Positions 24,667 through 32,634 of a DNA stretch of 64,000 bases are shown here, one piece after another. Source of the DNA: an uncultured Methylophaga sp. (lineage in GTDB: Bacteria > Pseudomonadota > Gammaproteobacteria > Nitrosococcales > Methylophagaceae); contig NZ_CAMYKO010000005.1 in assembly GCF_947259025.1 (NCBI RefSeq), forward strand, positions 620,001-684,000. Direction: 5' to 3'. The stretch's first letter is position 1. Every line of letters begins with the position of its first letter. A model generated the notes under the pieces. The model did no database searches. It was given only the letters and a program-made list of their open reading frames with translations, and had not been told where the DNA came from. The position numbers were made by a program, and so were the translations under genes.

Positions 24667-26037
24667 TTAATAAAACTCAACGTAACGGTTGATTTCCCAA
24701 TCGGAGACATGACGCATGTACTCCACCCATTCCATGTGTTTCAATTCCAGAAACTCTTTGGCAAGTCCTTCACCCAGTGCCCCTTTGATCACTTCATCTT
24801 TTTCCAGCTCCAACAGGGCTTCATGCAGGTTCTGCGGCAGAATGCCGATGCCATTTTGTTTCAGCTCTTCATCAGTCATGTCATAGAGGTTTTCATCATG
24901 ACCTTTGCCCGGTTCCAGCTCACGCTCGACACCGTCGAGACCGGCAGCAATCGCAGCAGCGGCAGTCAGATAAGGGTTACACGTGCCATCCGGCAGGCGC
25001 AGTTCAATACGGCCGTAAGGAATTCGCACCATGGTTGAACGGTTGTTATCACCGTAGGAAATATAAGCCGGTGCCCAGGTCGCGCCGGACAGAGAGCGAC
25101 CTACCACCAGACGTTTGTATGAGTTGACGGTCGGTGCCGCGATTGCCGTTAATGCAGGAGCGTGCTCCAGGTTGCCGGCCATGAAGTGTCGTGCCAGCTT
25201 GGACAGACCCAGGCCTGACGGATCACTGTCATCTTGGAACAGGCTCTTTTCACCATCGCCAATCGACATATGCATGTGCATGCCGTTACCCGGACGATTA
25301 CTGAACGGTTTCGACATGAACGAGCAGATCATGCCCATTTCATTGGCGATCTCGCTGGCGCCCATCTTGAACATGATGTAGTCATCGGCGCTCTTGAGGC
25401 AGTCAGCGTAGGTGTAATTGATTTCGAACTGACCGTTGGCGTCTTCGTGGTCGATTTGGTAAATATCGAGACCGACTTCAATCAAGGCCTCGGTCATTTT
25501 TTCCAGGTACTCGCCCTGACGCTTGATACCTTTGTAGTCGTAACAGGGTTTTTGCAGCGTATCGGTCACGTCGCAGGGCGACAGCTGACCGGTGACTTCG
25601 TCTTTTTTCAGCAGCGAGAACTCAGGTTCCAGACCGGTGTAGAGGATCCAGCCTTTTTCTTCCAGGCGCTTGATTTGCTTTTTCAGCACCACGCGGCTGT
25701 CGTGGCCGTAGGGTTCACCATTTACATGGCCATCGCAGATAATGCGGGCGTAACCGGGCTGCCAGGGCAGCAGGCTGAGAGTGCTCAAATCACCCACCGC
25801 CATGTAATCAGGACCGTTAGGCGCAATACCCATACCCCAGATAGCGCCACCGGCAAAACCGGCACCGTTGGAGGTAATGTCTTCCAGGTGAGAAGCCGGT
25901 ACCGACTTCACCTTGGCCACGCCGTGAATATCCACGAACTGGGCCAGGACATATTTTACGTCGTTGTCTTTGAGAAACTTCTTGGCCTGTTCCAGCTGAG
26001 CCGATTCAACGAGCGAGTCATTGTGTTCGTATTTCAT
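24667..26037 (-). CDS. gmaS: Gamma-glutamylmethylamide synthetase
   Basis: This 456-residue glutamine-synthetase fold protein has the catalytic-domain segments [53 protein letters not shown] and [20 protein letters not shown]. The company of mgs and mgd genes marks it as GmaS, which joins methylamine to glutamate with ATP. AGAAGGA lies before the ATG. It sits between mgdD and mgsA. An ordinary GlnA is unlikely given these neighbours and the divergence in the N-terminal domain. Confidence 0.95.
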   Translation of the reverse strand: MKYEHNDSLVESAQLEQAKKFLKDNDVKYVLAQFVDIHGVAKVKSVPASHLEDITSNGAGFAGGAIWGMGIAPNGPDYMAVGDLSTLSLLPWQPGYARIICDGHVNGEPYGHDSRVVLKKQIKRLEEKGWILYTGLEPEFSLLKKDEVTGQLSPCDVTDTLQKPCYDYKGIKRQGEYLEKMTEALIEVGLDIYQIDHEDANGQFEINYTYADCLKSADDYIMFKMGASEIANEMGMICSFMSKPFSNRPGNGMHMHMSIGDGEKSLFQDDSDPSGLGLSKLARHFMAGNLEHAPALTAIAAPTVNSYKRLVVGRSLSGATWAPAYISYGDNNRSTMVRIPYGRIELRLPDGTCNPYLTAAAAIAAGLDGVERELEPGKGHDENLYDMTDEELKQNGIGILPQNLHEALLELEKDEVIKGALGEGLAKEFLELKHMEWVEYMRHVSDWEINRYVEFY

Positions 26038-26078
26038 GAGCTTTTCCTTCTGTTTTAAGTGAACAGCACTTGGTAGGG

Positions 26079-26747
26079 TTAATTAATCTCGTAATAGAAG
26101 TTGAAACCCACTGGGCCGCCGCCCTGCTCTTCGATAATGCCGAGCAGGGTTTTCCACAAATACGGTCCGAAGGTCCCGTCACACCAGATGCGGTAAACAG
26201 GTTGATTATTCAGAGATTGTTTCAGCATCGTTGCCGACACACCGGCGATAACGGTCATTACAAGGCGATTATCTTCAAGTGCACCACCCTCAAGGTCGAT
26301 TTCACACACTTCAGAAAATAATGCGGAAGTCAGCTTGCCGCTGACGATAAAAGCCGCGTCATTGCGTATAACTTTATGCACACCAGCCGTTTCCACGGCG
26401 GTGTCATTCAGGGTCTGGCACAGGCTGTTTTCGGGCTGGTCTTCAACCAGAAACTCGCTGTTACCCAGACGCATGACCAGACTGCCGTTATCCTGCGGCG
26501 TCCAGCTATTGGTGCCTTCAGGCAATGTGACACCCGCGGCCTGCAGCCAGGCGGCGGATTGCGGCCCTTTCACACCAAAACGGTTGAGATTGCTGACATC
26601 GCAAATACTCAAAGTCTCATTACGTGTCGCTTCCACATCGGCGGCAGCGAAACTCAACGCGGTTTCCATGCCATTGACTTCACCACTGACCGGTTTGCGT
26701 AATGCATGAGCAAAGGCGACCGGACTCATTAATACAGCGTCTTGCAT
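26079..26747 (-). CDS. mgdD: N-methylglutamate dehydrogenase subunit D (sarcosine oxidase gamma-like)
   Basis: This protein of about 222 residues resembles the SoxG gamma subunit ([47 protein letters not shown]). It is one of four subunits of N-methylglutamate dehydrogenase. Two ATGs lie two codons apart; the one at 26747 is better spaced from AAGGAG, while the one at 26753 overlaps the mgdC stop as ATGA. A structural rather than catalytic role is expected. Confidence 0.92.
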   Translation of the reverse strand: MQDAVLMSPVAFAHALRKPVSGEVNGMETALSFAAADVEATRNETLSICDVSNLNRFGVKGPQSAAWLQAAGVTLPEGTNSWTPQDNGSLVMRLGNSEFLVEDQPENSLCQTLNDTAVETAGVHKVIRNDAAFIVSGKLTSALFSEVCEIDLEGGALEDNRLVMTVIAGVSATMLKQSLNNQPVYRIWCDGTFGPYLWKTLLGIIEEQGGGPVGFNFYYEIN

Positions 26748-26749
26748 GT

Positions 26750-29662
26750 TCATTCTCCTTTACTCTCAAGCAGATGGAAGAACGGAGCTTCACAGGCGGT
26801 GGCGGCAACCATGGCACCGGAATCGGTACGGATCTGGAAACCACTGCCGGCACTGCTCTGCTCCGGCGGCACAAAGGCAAAGCCAATGTGGCGGTTGAGG
26901 TGACGACTGAAGGAAATACTGGTCACCCGACCGGTGATGTTGTTACCGGCATCAATCACCAGGTTGCATTCCTGCGGCAGTTCACCGTTGAAACCAGGCT
27001 CAAGCACAAAGGTAGTGAGCTTTTTGCCCAGTGGTTTTTTCGCCAGGATCTGCAGACTGCGTTTACCGATAAAGAAGGGTTTATCCATTTTCACCAGCGA
27101 GTCGGAATGCGCTTCAAACGGGTTGGTCAGACCGTCAGTGTCATGACTGACCAGGTGATGGCCCATTTCCAGCCGCAGCAGACGCTGAGCGTCAGTACCA
27201 AACGGACGGATACCCGCAGACTGGCCGGCTTCGATTAAGGATTTCCAGACATGCAGACCCGCTTTGTAAGGCACATGGATTTCAAAGGCCAAATCAGCCA
27301 CAAAGCTGACGCGCATCACGCGGGCATCGACACCGGCGACTTGGCCTGAACGGAAAGCGCCATCGGGCATTGCCTCGGCAGAGACATCAATATCGGTCAG
27401 TGTTGCGACTACCGAACGGGATTCCGGACCGGCCACCGTCATCGCCGCCATAGCACCGGTGAGGTTGACCAGGGTCACCTGCATACCCCACAACTGCACA
27501 TTGCGTTGCATTTCGCGGTAAACGGTCGCAGCATTGGAGGAGTTGGTCGAAACATAGAACTGCTCGTCGGCCATTCTCACTGCGACGCCGTCATCGACCA
27601 TGACACCGGCTTCATCCAGCAACATCGCAATACGGCTGCCACCGACTTTCTGATCGACAAACTTGCCGGTGTAGAAACGTTCCAGGAAAGCAGCGGCATC
27701 AGGACCGAATACTTCGATCTTGCCCAGCGTACTACCGTCAATCATGCCCACGGCATTGCGTACAGCCAGCGTTTCCTGCTGTACCGCTTCGCTGGCTGTG
27801 AGACCACTACCCTGCGGCGCATAGAAAGCAGGACGCAGCCAGATACCAGCATCCATCATTTCACCGCCGTTATCGACATGCCACTGGTGCATGGCGGTAT
27901 AACGATGCGGATGGAAGCCACGTCCACCCAGATGACCGATCGGGGTCGGGTGGAAGAAGGGCCGTGCCGTGGTGGTGCCGATTTTTTCAACCGGCAGCTG
28001 ACGAATCCGCGCCAGAATACGAATCGCATTCATATTGGAATGCTTGCCCTGGCTGGGACCCATGCCCACCGTGGTGAAGCGTTTCATCAACTCGATATTG
28101 TCGAAACCTTCTTTGGCAGCATTGATAAAGTCCTTGACCTGGATATCCTCGTCAAAATCAACAAAGTTCTTGCCTTTGGGATGATTAACGATGGGATAAG
28201 GGTGGCTGGGCCGTGCCATCGATACTGGCTTGACGGTGTCAACGCTGACCGCCTTACCCAGGTAATTCATCGCTTCGCCAGCGGCTCGGCGACCGTCCTG
28301 CAGACGGGCTTTCAAATCAAAGACGCCGTTAACTTTACCGGCAGCAAACACGCCTTCAGGCAGTTCACCGGGGACAAACTGTTCCAGATCATTGTCGTAA
28401 CGCATTTTGGTGCCGGCCTGATACAACAAGGCACCAGCCGGTGCCCAGCCTGCGCTCATGGCCACACCATCACAGACAAGTCGCACGCTACGGCTGGTGT
28501 CGGCTTCTGCGGTGGTCTCGTTATAGGGGCAGACCACGACTTCTTTCACACCCAGCTTGCCTTTGGTCGGTACTGCCTCGTATATGCAGCTACCTTTATG
28601 AACAGCAATGCCTTTATCTTTGACTTTCTGGGTCAGCTCCTGACTGGCCCCGTCGGCACGCATATCAATCACGGCGACCACCTCAGTGCCGACCGAGGCC
28701 AGATCCAGGGCTGTGCGATAGCCGTGATCATTGGCAGTCACAACGACGCCTTTATCAAACGGTTTAACTGCGTAACGGTGAACCAGACGCTGGGTCGCAC
28801 TACCAAGCATGACGCCGGGCAGATCGTTATAACGGAAAACCGGGGGTTGTTCGAAGACACCGGCCGCTACGATGACAGTCTGCGCCCGCACCTTGGTGAT
28901 ACCGCTTTTTTCCACGATAGGCACCAGGTGATCGCCGTAGTAGCCACCGGCATAGGCGTCTGTGATCAGGCGAATATTTTTCTCCGCTTCCACCGCCTCA
29001 AGCAGTGTATTCAGGGTATCGGCAGCGGCCTGTTCGCCGGCATGATCATAACTGAGGCTGCCACCGGCCTGACGGTTTTCATCAACCAGAATAACGTTGA
29101 AGCCTTCGGCGGCCGCATTAATCGCCGCTGACAACCCCGCAGCACCGGCACCGATAATCAGCACATCGCAGTGGGCATAGCGCTTGGGCTTGATAATGCG
29201 TGGGTAATTGAAATTAACCTTACCCAGACCCGCGGCTTTACGGATTTTGTCCTCCCAGAACGGAAATAGCCGTTTGGGTTTATAAAAGGTTTTGTAATAG
29301 AAGCCGACCGGCAGGAACGGCGACAAGTGATCGATATACTTGTTCTTGTCCTTGAGCACACCGCCTTCGGTGTTGACCGCAGCCAGCTGCATGCCATTGC
29401 TGACCGGCCAGACGTCAGCGCGGATATTGGTATCCTCGCCATCGGTCATCAGCGCATTCACGTCGTGGTTGGCAAAACTGAGCAGACCCCGGGCACGGTG
29501 ATATTTAAAGCTGCGGCCCAGGACTCTGATACCGTTCGCCCACAGGGCACTGCTGATAGTATCGCCTTCGTAGCCTTGAACCTGCTGACCTTCGTATTCA
29601 AACGTCAGGGGCTTGTCGCGGTTGATCCACTCGCCTCTTTTCTTTGCAATTCGACTGGTCAT
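26750..29662 (-). CDS. mgdC: N-methylglutamate dehydrogenase subunit C (sarcosine oxidase alpha-like)
   Basis: This 970-residue protein follows the SoxA order: an N-terminal Fer2-like domain (about 15-100), a nucleotide-binding oxidoreductase domain (VLIIGAGAAGLSAAINAAAEG at about 165-185), and a C-terminal GcvT-like tetrahydrofolate-binding half (about 590-960; GMIDGSTLGKIEVFGPDAAAFLE). It oxidises N-methylglutamate to glutamate with transfer of the methyl carbon, probably to THF. GAGGAATC precedes the ATG, and its start overlaps the mgdB stop in ATGA. Full length, no disruption seen. Confidence 0.95.
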   Translation of the reverse strand: MTSRIAKKRGEWINRDKPLTFEYEGQQVQGYEGDTISSALWANGIRVLGRSFKYHRARGLLSFANHDVNALMTDGEDTNIRADVWPVSNGMQLAAVNTEGGVLKDKNKYIDHLSPFLPVGFYYKTFYKPKRLFPFWEDKIRKAAGLGKVNFNYPRIIKPKRYAHCDVLIIGAGAAGLSAAINAAAEGFNVILVDENRQAGGSLSYDHAGEQAAADTLNTLLEAVEAEKNIRLITDAYAGGYYGDHLVPIVEKSGITKVRAQTVIVAAGVFEQPPVFRYNDLPGVMLGSATQRLVHRYAVKPFDKGVVVTANDHGYRTALDLASVGTEVVAVIDMRADGASQELTQKVKDKGIAVHKGSCIYEAVPTKGKLGVKEVVVCPYNETTAEADTSRSVRLVCDGVAMSAGWAPAGALLYQAGTKMRYDNDLEQFVPGELPEGVFAAGKVNGVFDLKARLQDGRRAAGEAMNYLGKAVSVDTVKPVSMARPSHPYPIVNHPKGKNFVDFDEDIQVKDFINAAKEGFDNIELMKRFTTVGMGPSQGKHSNMNAIRILARIRQLPVEKIGTTTARPFFHPTPIGHLGGRGFHPHRYTAMHQWHVDNGGEMMDAGIWLRPAFYAPQGSGLTASEAVQQETLAVRNAVGMIDGSTLGKIEVFGPDAAAFLERFYTGKFVDQKVGGSRIAMLLDEAGVMVDDGVAVRMADEQFYVSTNSSNAATVYREMQRNVQLWGMQVTLVNLTGAMAAMTVAGPESRSVVATLTDIDVSAEAMPDGAFRSGQVAGVDARVMRVSFVADLAFEIHVPYKAGLHVWKSLIEAGQSAGIRPFGTDAQRLLRLEMGHHLVSHDTDGLTNPFEAHSDSLVKMDKPFFIGKRSLQILAKKPLGKKLTTFVLEPGFNGELPQECNLVIDAGNNITGRVTSISFSRHLNRHIGFAFVPPEQSSAGSGFQIRTDSGAMVAATACEAPFFHLLESKGE

Positions 29663-29922
29663 TTTGATTCCTCCTGACCGGCAATGTAGGTCCGGCTGAC
29701 TTTATCAGTGAGCGTGTTGCGTTCGGCAATAAACCAGGTGCCGCTAGGGCCGTGGTACCACCATTCTTTTTTCAGTCCGGGCGCGCCGGCACGGTAGTGC
29801 ACATAAGCCGCCCACTCTTTGTCACTGCAGGTATCGGGATCCGGCATGTCGCGGTATTCACCGCCATAGGTGAATTCGCTCAGGGGCCGGACGCCGTTAA
29901 CGGGACATTCAAGTAATTTCAT
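29659..29922 (-). CDS. mgdB: N-methylglutamate dehydrogenase subunit B (sarcosine oxidase delta-like)
   Basis: This 87-residue protein begins MKLLECPVNGVRPLSEFTYGGE and contains YVHYRAGAPGLKKEWWYHGPSGTWF, both typical of the SoxD zinc-binding delta subunit. It is a small structural subunit of the dehydrogenase. It lies 12 bases after mgdA and overlaps mgdC by 4 bases. Confidence 0.95.
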   Translation of the reverse strand: MKLLECPVNGVRPLSEFTYGGEYRDMPDPDTCSDKEWAAYVHYRAGAPGLKKEWWYHGPSGTWFIAERNTLTDKVSRTYIAGQEESK

Positions 29923-29934
29923 AGCCTTACTCTC

Positions 29935-31176
29935 TTAGTGACCGACCGAGGCTGCGCCTTTTTCGCCGGTCAGCTCATAGTCTTCAAAACGGGATAAACG
30001 GAATGGCTGGATCATGTCCGGGGCAACATCTCTGGCAATGGTTTCCGCCATGGTCTTGCCACTGATAGGCGTCGCCTTGAAGCCCCAGGTGCCCCAACCG
30101 GCGTCCAGATAGAAACCGTCGACCGGGGTTTTACCCATAACCGGCGCAAAATCAGGCGTCAGATCGGCCATACCGGCCCACTGCCGCACGACTTTGACGT
30201 TGGACAGGAACGGGAACATATCGACAATGTGCGAGGTGAGGCCTTCGACAAAGTCCAGCGAACTGCGGGTCGAGTGCATTTCATACGGATCCAGCGAGGA
30301 GCCCATCACCAGCTCGCCGCGCGAGGACTGGCTGACATAGACGTGCAGGCTGCCAGACACCAGGATGGTATCGAGCCAGGGTTTCATCGGTTCACTGACA
30401 CAGGCCTGTAACGGGTGGATGACGATCGGTGTTTCGACGTCGACCATCTCGGTAATCCGTGGGGTGAAACCGGCCACGGCTGACAACACGCGGTTGGTCT
30501 CGATATAACCTTTACTGGTGTTAACACCGACCACCTTGCCGCTTTTCACATCGATACCGGTGACTTCGGTCATCTGGAAGATCTCGACGCCCATGCGGTC
30601 GGCTTCCTTGGCATAGCCCCAGGCCACAGCATCGTGACGGGCTACTGAACCCGGTGCGTGATACAGGGCGCCCATGATCGGGGCCTGACCACTGCATTGA
30701 ATATCGAGTTGCGGACAGGCCTGGGAAATTTCATCGGGTGCCACCACACGGCTTTCCACGCCAACATGCTTGTTGACCTCGGCACGCCAGCGCATGGTGC
30801 GCATTGCTGACTCGGTGTGGGCCAGTGTGTAGTGACCGCGGGTGGAATAGAACAGGTTGAGATCCAGCTCTTCCGAGAGGTCTTCGTACATTTTGACGCT
30901 GGCGTCGTAGAAGTTGACCCCTTCCGGCGTCAGGTAGTTGGAGCGAACGATGGTCGTATTACGGCCGGTGTTACCGCCGCCGATATAGCCTTTTTCCAAT
31001 ACCGCGACATTGGTGATGCCGTAATCTTTAGCCAGGTAATAAGCTGCAGCGAGGCCATGACCACCACCGCCGATAATGACGGCATCGTAGCTTTTCTTGG
31101 GCTGCGTACAGTCCCTGAAAAACCGGGGTGCCGGATGTTCTTTGCTCAGACCGTATTTCAAAAGTCCTAATGGCAT
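29935..31176 (-). CDS. mgdA: N-methylglutamate dehydrogenase subunit A (sarcosine oxidase beta-like)
   Basis: This 413-residue FAD enzyme subunit has the dinucleotide site DAVIIGGGGHGLAAAYYLAKDYG and continues with VLEKGYIGGGNTGRNTTIVRSNYL, as in SoxB, and ends with the typical WGTWGFKATPISGKTMAETIA. It carries the amine-oxidising flavin site. It is the first gene of mgdABCD-gmaS-mgsABC; GGAGGTTTAG precedes its ATG. Candidate operators lie in the 243 bases between it and the divergent regulator. Confidence 0.95.
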   Translation of the reverse strand: MPLGLLKYGLSKEHPAPRFFRDCTQPKKSYDAVIIGGGGHGLAAAYYLAKDYGITNVAVLEKGYIGGGNTGRNTTIVRSNYLTPEGVNFYDASVKMYEDLSEELDLNLFYSTRGHYTLAHTESAMRTMRWRAEVNKHVGVESRVVAPDEISQACPQLDIQCSGQAPIMGALYHAPGSVARHDAVAWGYAKEADRMGVEIFQMTEVTGIDVKSGKVVGVNTSKGYIETNRVLSAVAGFTPRITEMVDVETPIVIHPLQACVSEPMKPWLDTILVSGSLHVYVSQSSRGELVMGSSLDPYEMHSTRSSLDFVEGLTSHIVDMFPFLSNVKVVRQWAGMADLTPDFAPVMGKTPVDGFYLDAGWGTWGFKATPISGKTMAETIARDVAPDMIQPFRLSRFEDYELTGEKGAASVGH

Positions 31177-31207
31177 TCTAAACCTCCACTGCCGTGGCGC
31201 TGGCCTG

Positions 31208-31223
31208 TACTACTTAAGTCGTA
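31208..31223. promoter_or_regulatory. TAC-N10-GTA dyad in the mgdA leader
   Basis: TACTACT-TA-AGTCGTA has 6 of 7 paired arm positions and the same outer geometry as the NarL-like dyads, but the half-sites deviate from TACYYMT. It lies 32 bases before mgdA. Confidence 0.3.
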
Positions 31224-31254
31224 GCAGGCGTCTACCACCTTTTTAGTAAACATT

Positions 31255-31271
31255 GTTTCACCTAATGAAAC
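31255..31271. promoter_or_regulatory. Operator candidate 1 (GTTTCA-N5-TGAAAC) upstream of mgdA
   Basis: A perfect 6-bp inverted repeat with a CCTAA centre. Its core TTCA-N5-TGAA is shared with the dyad 74 bases away at 31329 and with the one at 18330. It lies about 80 bases upstream of mgdA, in the region shared with the divergent regulator. Confidence 0.6.
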
Positions 31272-31328
31272 TTGGTTTTCATTTACGCATGACTGCTTTT
31301 CAGTGTCAATACTTTGAAGAAACTTTTT

Positions 31329-31341
31329 TTCATTAAATGAA
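31329..31341. promoter_or_regulatory. Operator candidate 2 (TTCATT-A-AATGAA) upstream of the XRE-cupin gene
   Basis: A perfect 6-bp inverted repeat around a single base, equal to TTCA-N5-TGAA. It lies about 33 bases upstream of the TATAAT at 31374, near where a -35 element would be, so a bound regulator could control its own promoter. Confidence 0.6.
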
Positions 31342-31373
31342 TCATGGTGCCGAACGGCTGGGGAAAACTGATG

Positions 31374-31379
31374 TATAAT
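31374..31379 (+). promoter_or_regulatory. -10 element (TATAAT) for the XRE-cupin regulator
   Basis: A consensus TATAAT lies 41 bases before the regulator GTG. No good -35 sequence is seen at 16-18 bases, which fits a weak or activated promoter. Confidence 0.5.
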
Positions 31380-31419
31380 CAAAGCCCTGAACAATGCAGA
31401 TGACGGAGTAATTGCAGGC

Positions 31420-32049
31420 GTGAATACAAACGAACCACTGACAGCCACTGGCAAATCTGGCCACTCGCTTGATAAGCACCTGGGCAATACGCTGCGCCAC
31501 CTACGGATGGAAAATGGCCTGACCATCGCCGAAGTCAGCAAACGGGCCAACGTCAGTCGTGGTATGTTGAGTAAAATAGAAAACGGCCTCACGTCACCCA
31601 GCCTCGAAAAACTGGAACAGCTGGCCAATGCGCTGGGGGTCACCCTGTCCCGCCTGTTTCATGACTACGACACGCCTAAAGCCGGTGCCCAGTACGTCCC
31701 TCATGGTGAAGGCATGGAAGTGGTCCGTCGTGGCACTAAAAGCGGCCACACCTATCATTTGCTGGCCTACGACACGGGCCCGAAAAAACTGTTTGAGCCG
31801 TTCCTGATATCGCTGGATGAAGACAGCGAGGTGTTTGATCCCTTTGAACATGCCGGAACGGAATTTATCTACATGCTGGAAGGCCGTCTGGAATACACGG
31901 TGGGCGATGAGTTTTATATTCTCGAACCCGGTGATTCGCTGACCTTTGATGCCGAGCAACCTCACCGGCCGCTGGCTAAACTGACAATGCCGATCCGTTA
32001 TCTGGCCATCATCTATTACGACAGTCTGGACGATATTCAAGCCGAGTAA
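31420..32049 (+). CDS. XRE-family regulator with C-terminal cupin, probable NMG-pathway regulator
   Basis: This 209-residue protein has an XRE helix-turn-helix at about 20-75 (LGNTLRHLRMENGLTIAEVSKRANVSRGMLSKIENG) followed by a cupin sensor domain at about 120-195 (EHAGTEFIYMLEGRLEYTVGDEFYILEPGDSLTFDAEQPHRP). Such proteins usually sense a small metabolite. It is divergent from mgdA, with two TTCA-N5-TGAA dyads between, so it most likely controls the NMG operon and itself, and possibly the permease at 16813. The start is a GTG with GGAG about 11 bases before it. Confidence 0.88.
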   Translation: MNTNEPLTATGKSGHSLDKHLGNTLRHLRMENGLTIAEVSKRANVSRGMLSKIENGLTSPSLEKLEQLANALGVTLSRLFHDYDTPKAGAQYVPHGEGMEVVRRGTKSGHTYHLLAYDTGPKKLFEPFLISLDEDSEVFDPFEHAGTEFIYMLEGRLEYTVGDEFYILEPGDSLTFDAEQPHRPLAKLTMPIRYLAIIYYDSLDDIQAE

Positions 32050-32054
32050 CATCC

Positions 32055-32471
32055 TCAACAGGCCTGCGACTGACGCACGAGCACTGACGCCATGTCAGTA
32101 AAGCTCTGCATCAGAATTTGCTTGAGCTGAGCCGGATAAGAGAGTTTCTCCAGCGTCATATCCATGCAACTCAGCCAGGCCTGACTCTCGACCTCACCAA
32201 TTTGCACATGCTCGTGAATCTGGCGCACATTGGAATGCCCCCATTTTTCTGCATAAAGCTTGGGGCCGCCAAACATGCCGGAGAAAAAGTTGAACTGCTC
32301 CATCCGGGCATGGGCCATGCCATGACCGCGAAGATGTAATAGATAAACCGGTTTGCCGGTTTCGGTGGTTTCCAGAATATCGCAGAAGGTATTGACCAGT
32401 TGCTCAACGCCGTCGGCGCCACCGACCTGATCATAAATAGTCTGTCTGTTGGCTGTTGCTGCTTGCTGCAT
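32055..32471 (-). CDS. Truncated haemoglobin (group II-like)
   Basis: This 138-residue protein has the group II truncated haemoglobin pattern: YDQVGGADGVEQLVNTFCD, LLHLRGHGMAHARMEQFNFFSGMFGGPKLYAEKWGH, the proximal-His region VRQIHEHVQIGEVESQAWLSCMD. These bind haem and react with oxygen or nitric oxide. The ATG at 32471 (GGGGGT just upstream) is preferred over an upstream TTG. It is convergent with the regulator (5 bases apart at the ends). A NarL-like dyad lies 83 bases upstream, the same distance as at dmmD. Confidence 0.85.
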   Translation of the reverse strand: MQQAATANRQTIYDQVGGADGVEQLVNTFCDILETTETGKPVYLLHLRGHGMAHARMEQFNFFSGMFGGPKLYAEKWGHSNVRQIHEHVQIGEVESQAWLSCMDMTLEKLSYPAQLKQILMQSFTDMASVLVRQSQAC

Positions 32472-32553
32472 GTCTACCCCCAAACCATTCAGCGAAATGT
32501 AATGGTTTGATTTTAGGCAGGGTCAATACAGCAAATAAATACTGATCAGAAAG

Positions 32554-32569
32554 TACTTCTTAGGGAGTA
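32554..32569. promoter_or_regulatory. NarL-like 7-2-7 dyad upstream of the truncated haemoglobin gene
   Basis: TACTTCT-TA-GGGAGTA; the left half matches TACYYMT in full and the right half at 6 of 7. It begins 83 bases from the haemoglobin ATG. Confidence 0.6.
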
Positions 32570-32634
32570 GAAGAAAGCTTTAAAACACGATAAATTATTG
32601 TTTTATATTTAGTTTTGTTTGGGGTCAGGCTTTA

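Noticed and set aside
25234-26058. 274-codon plus-strand frame antisense to gmaS
   Set aside because: It mirrors gmaS and has no protein family features.
27506-29131. 541-codon open frame on the plus strand inside mgdC
   Set aside because: It is antisense to a clearly recognised gene, has no recognisable domain and no ribosome site; it follows from the codon use of mgdC.
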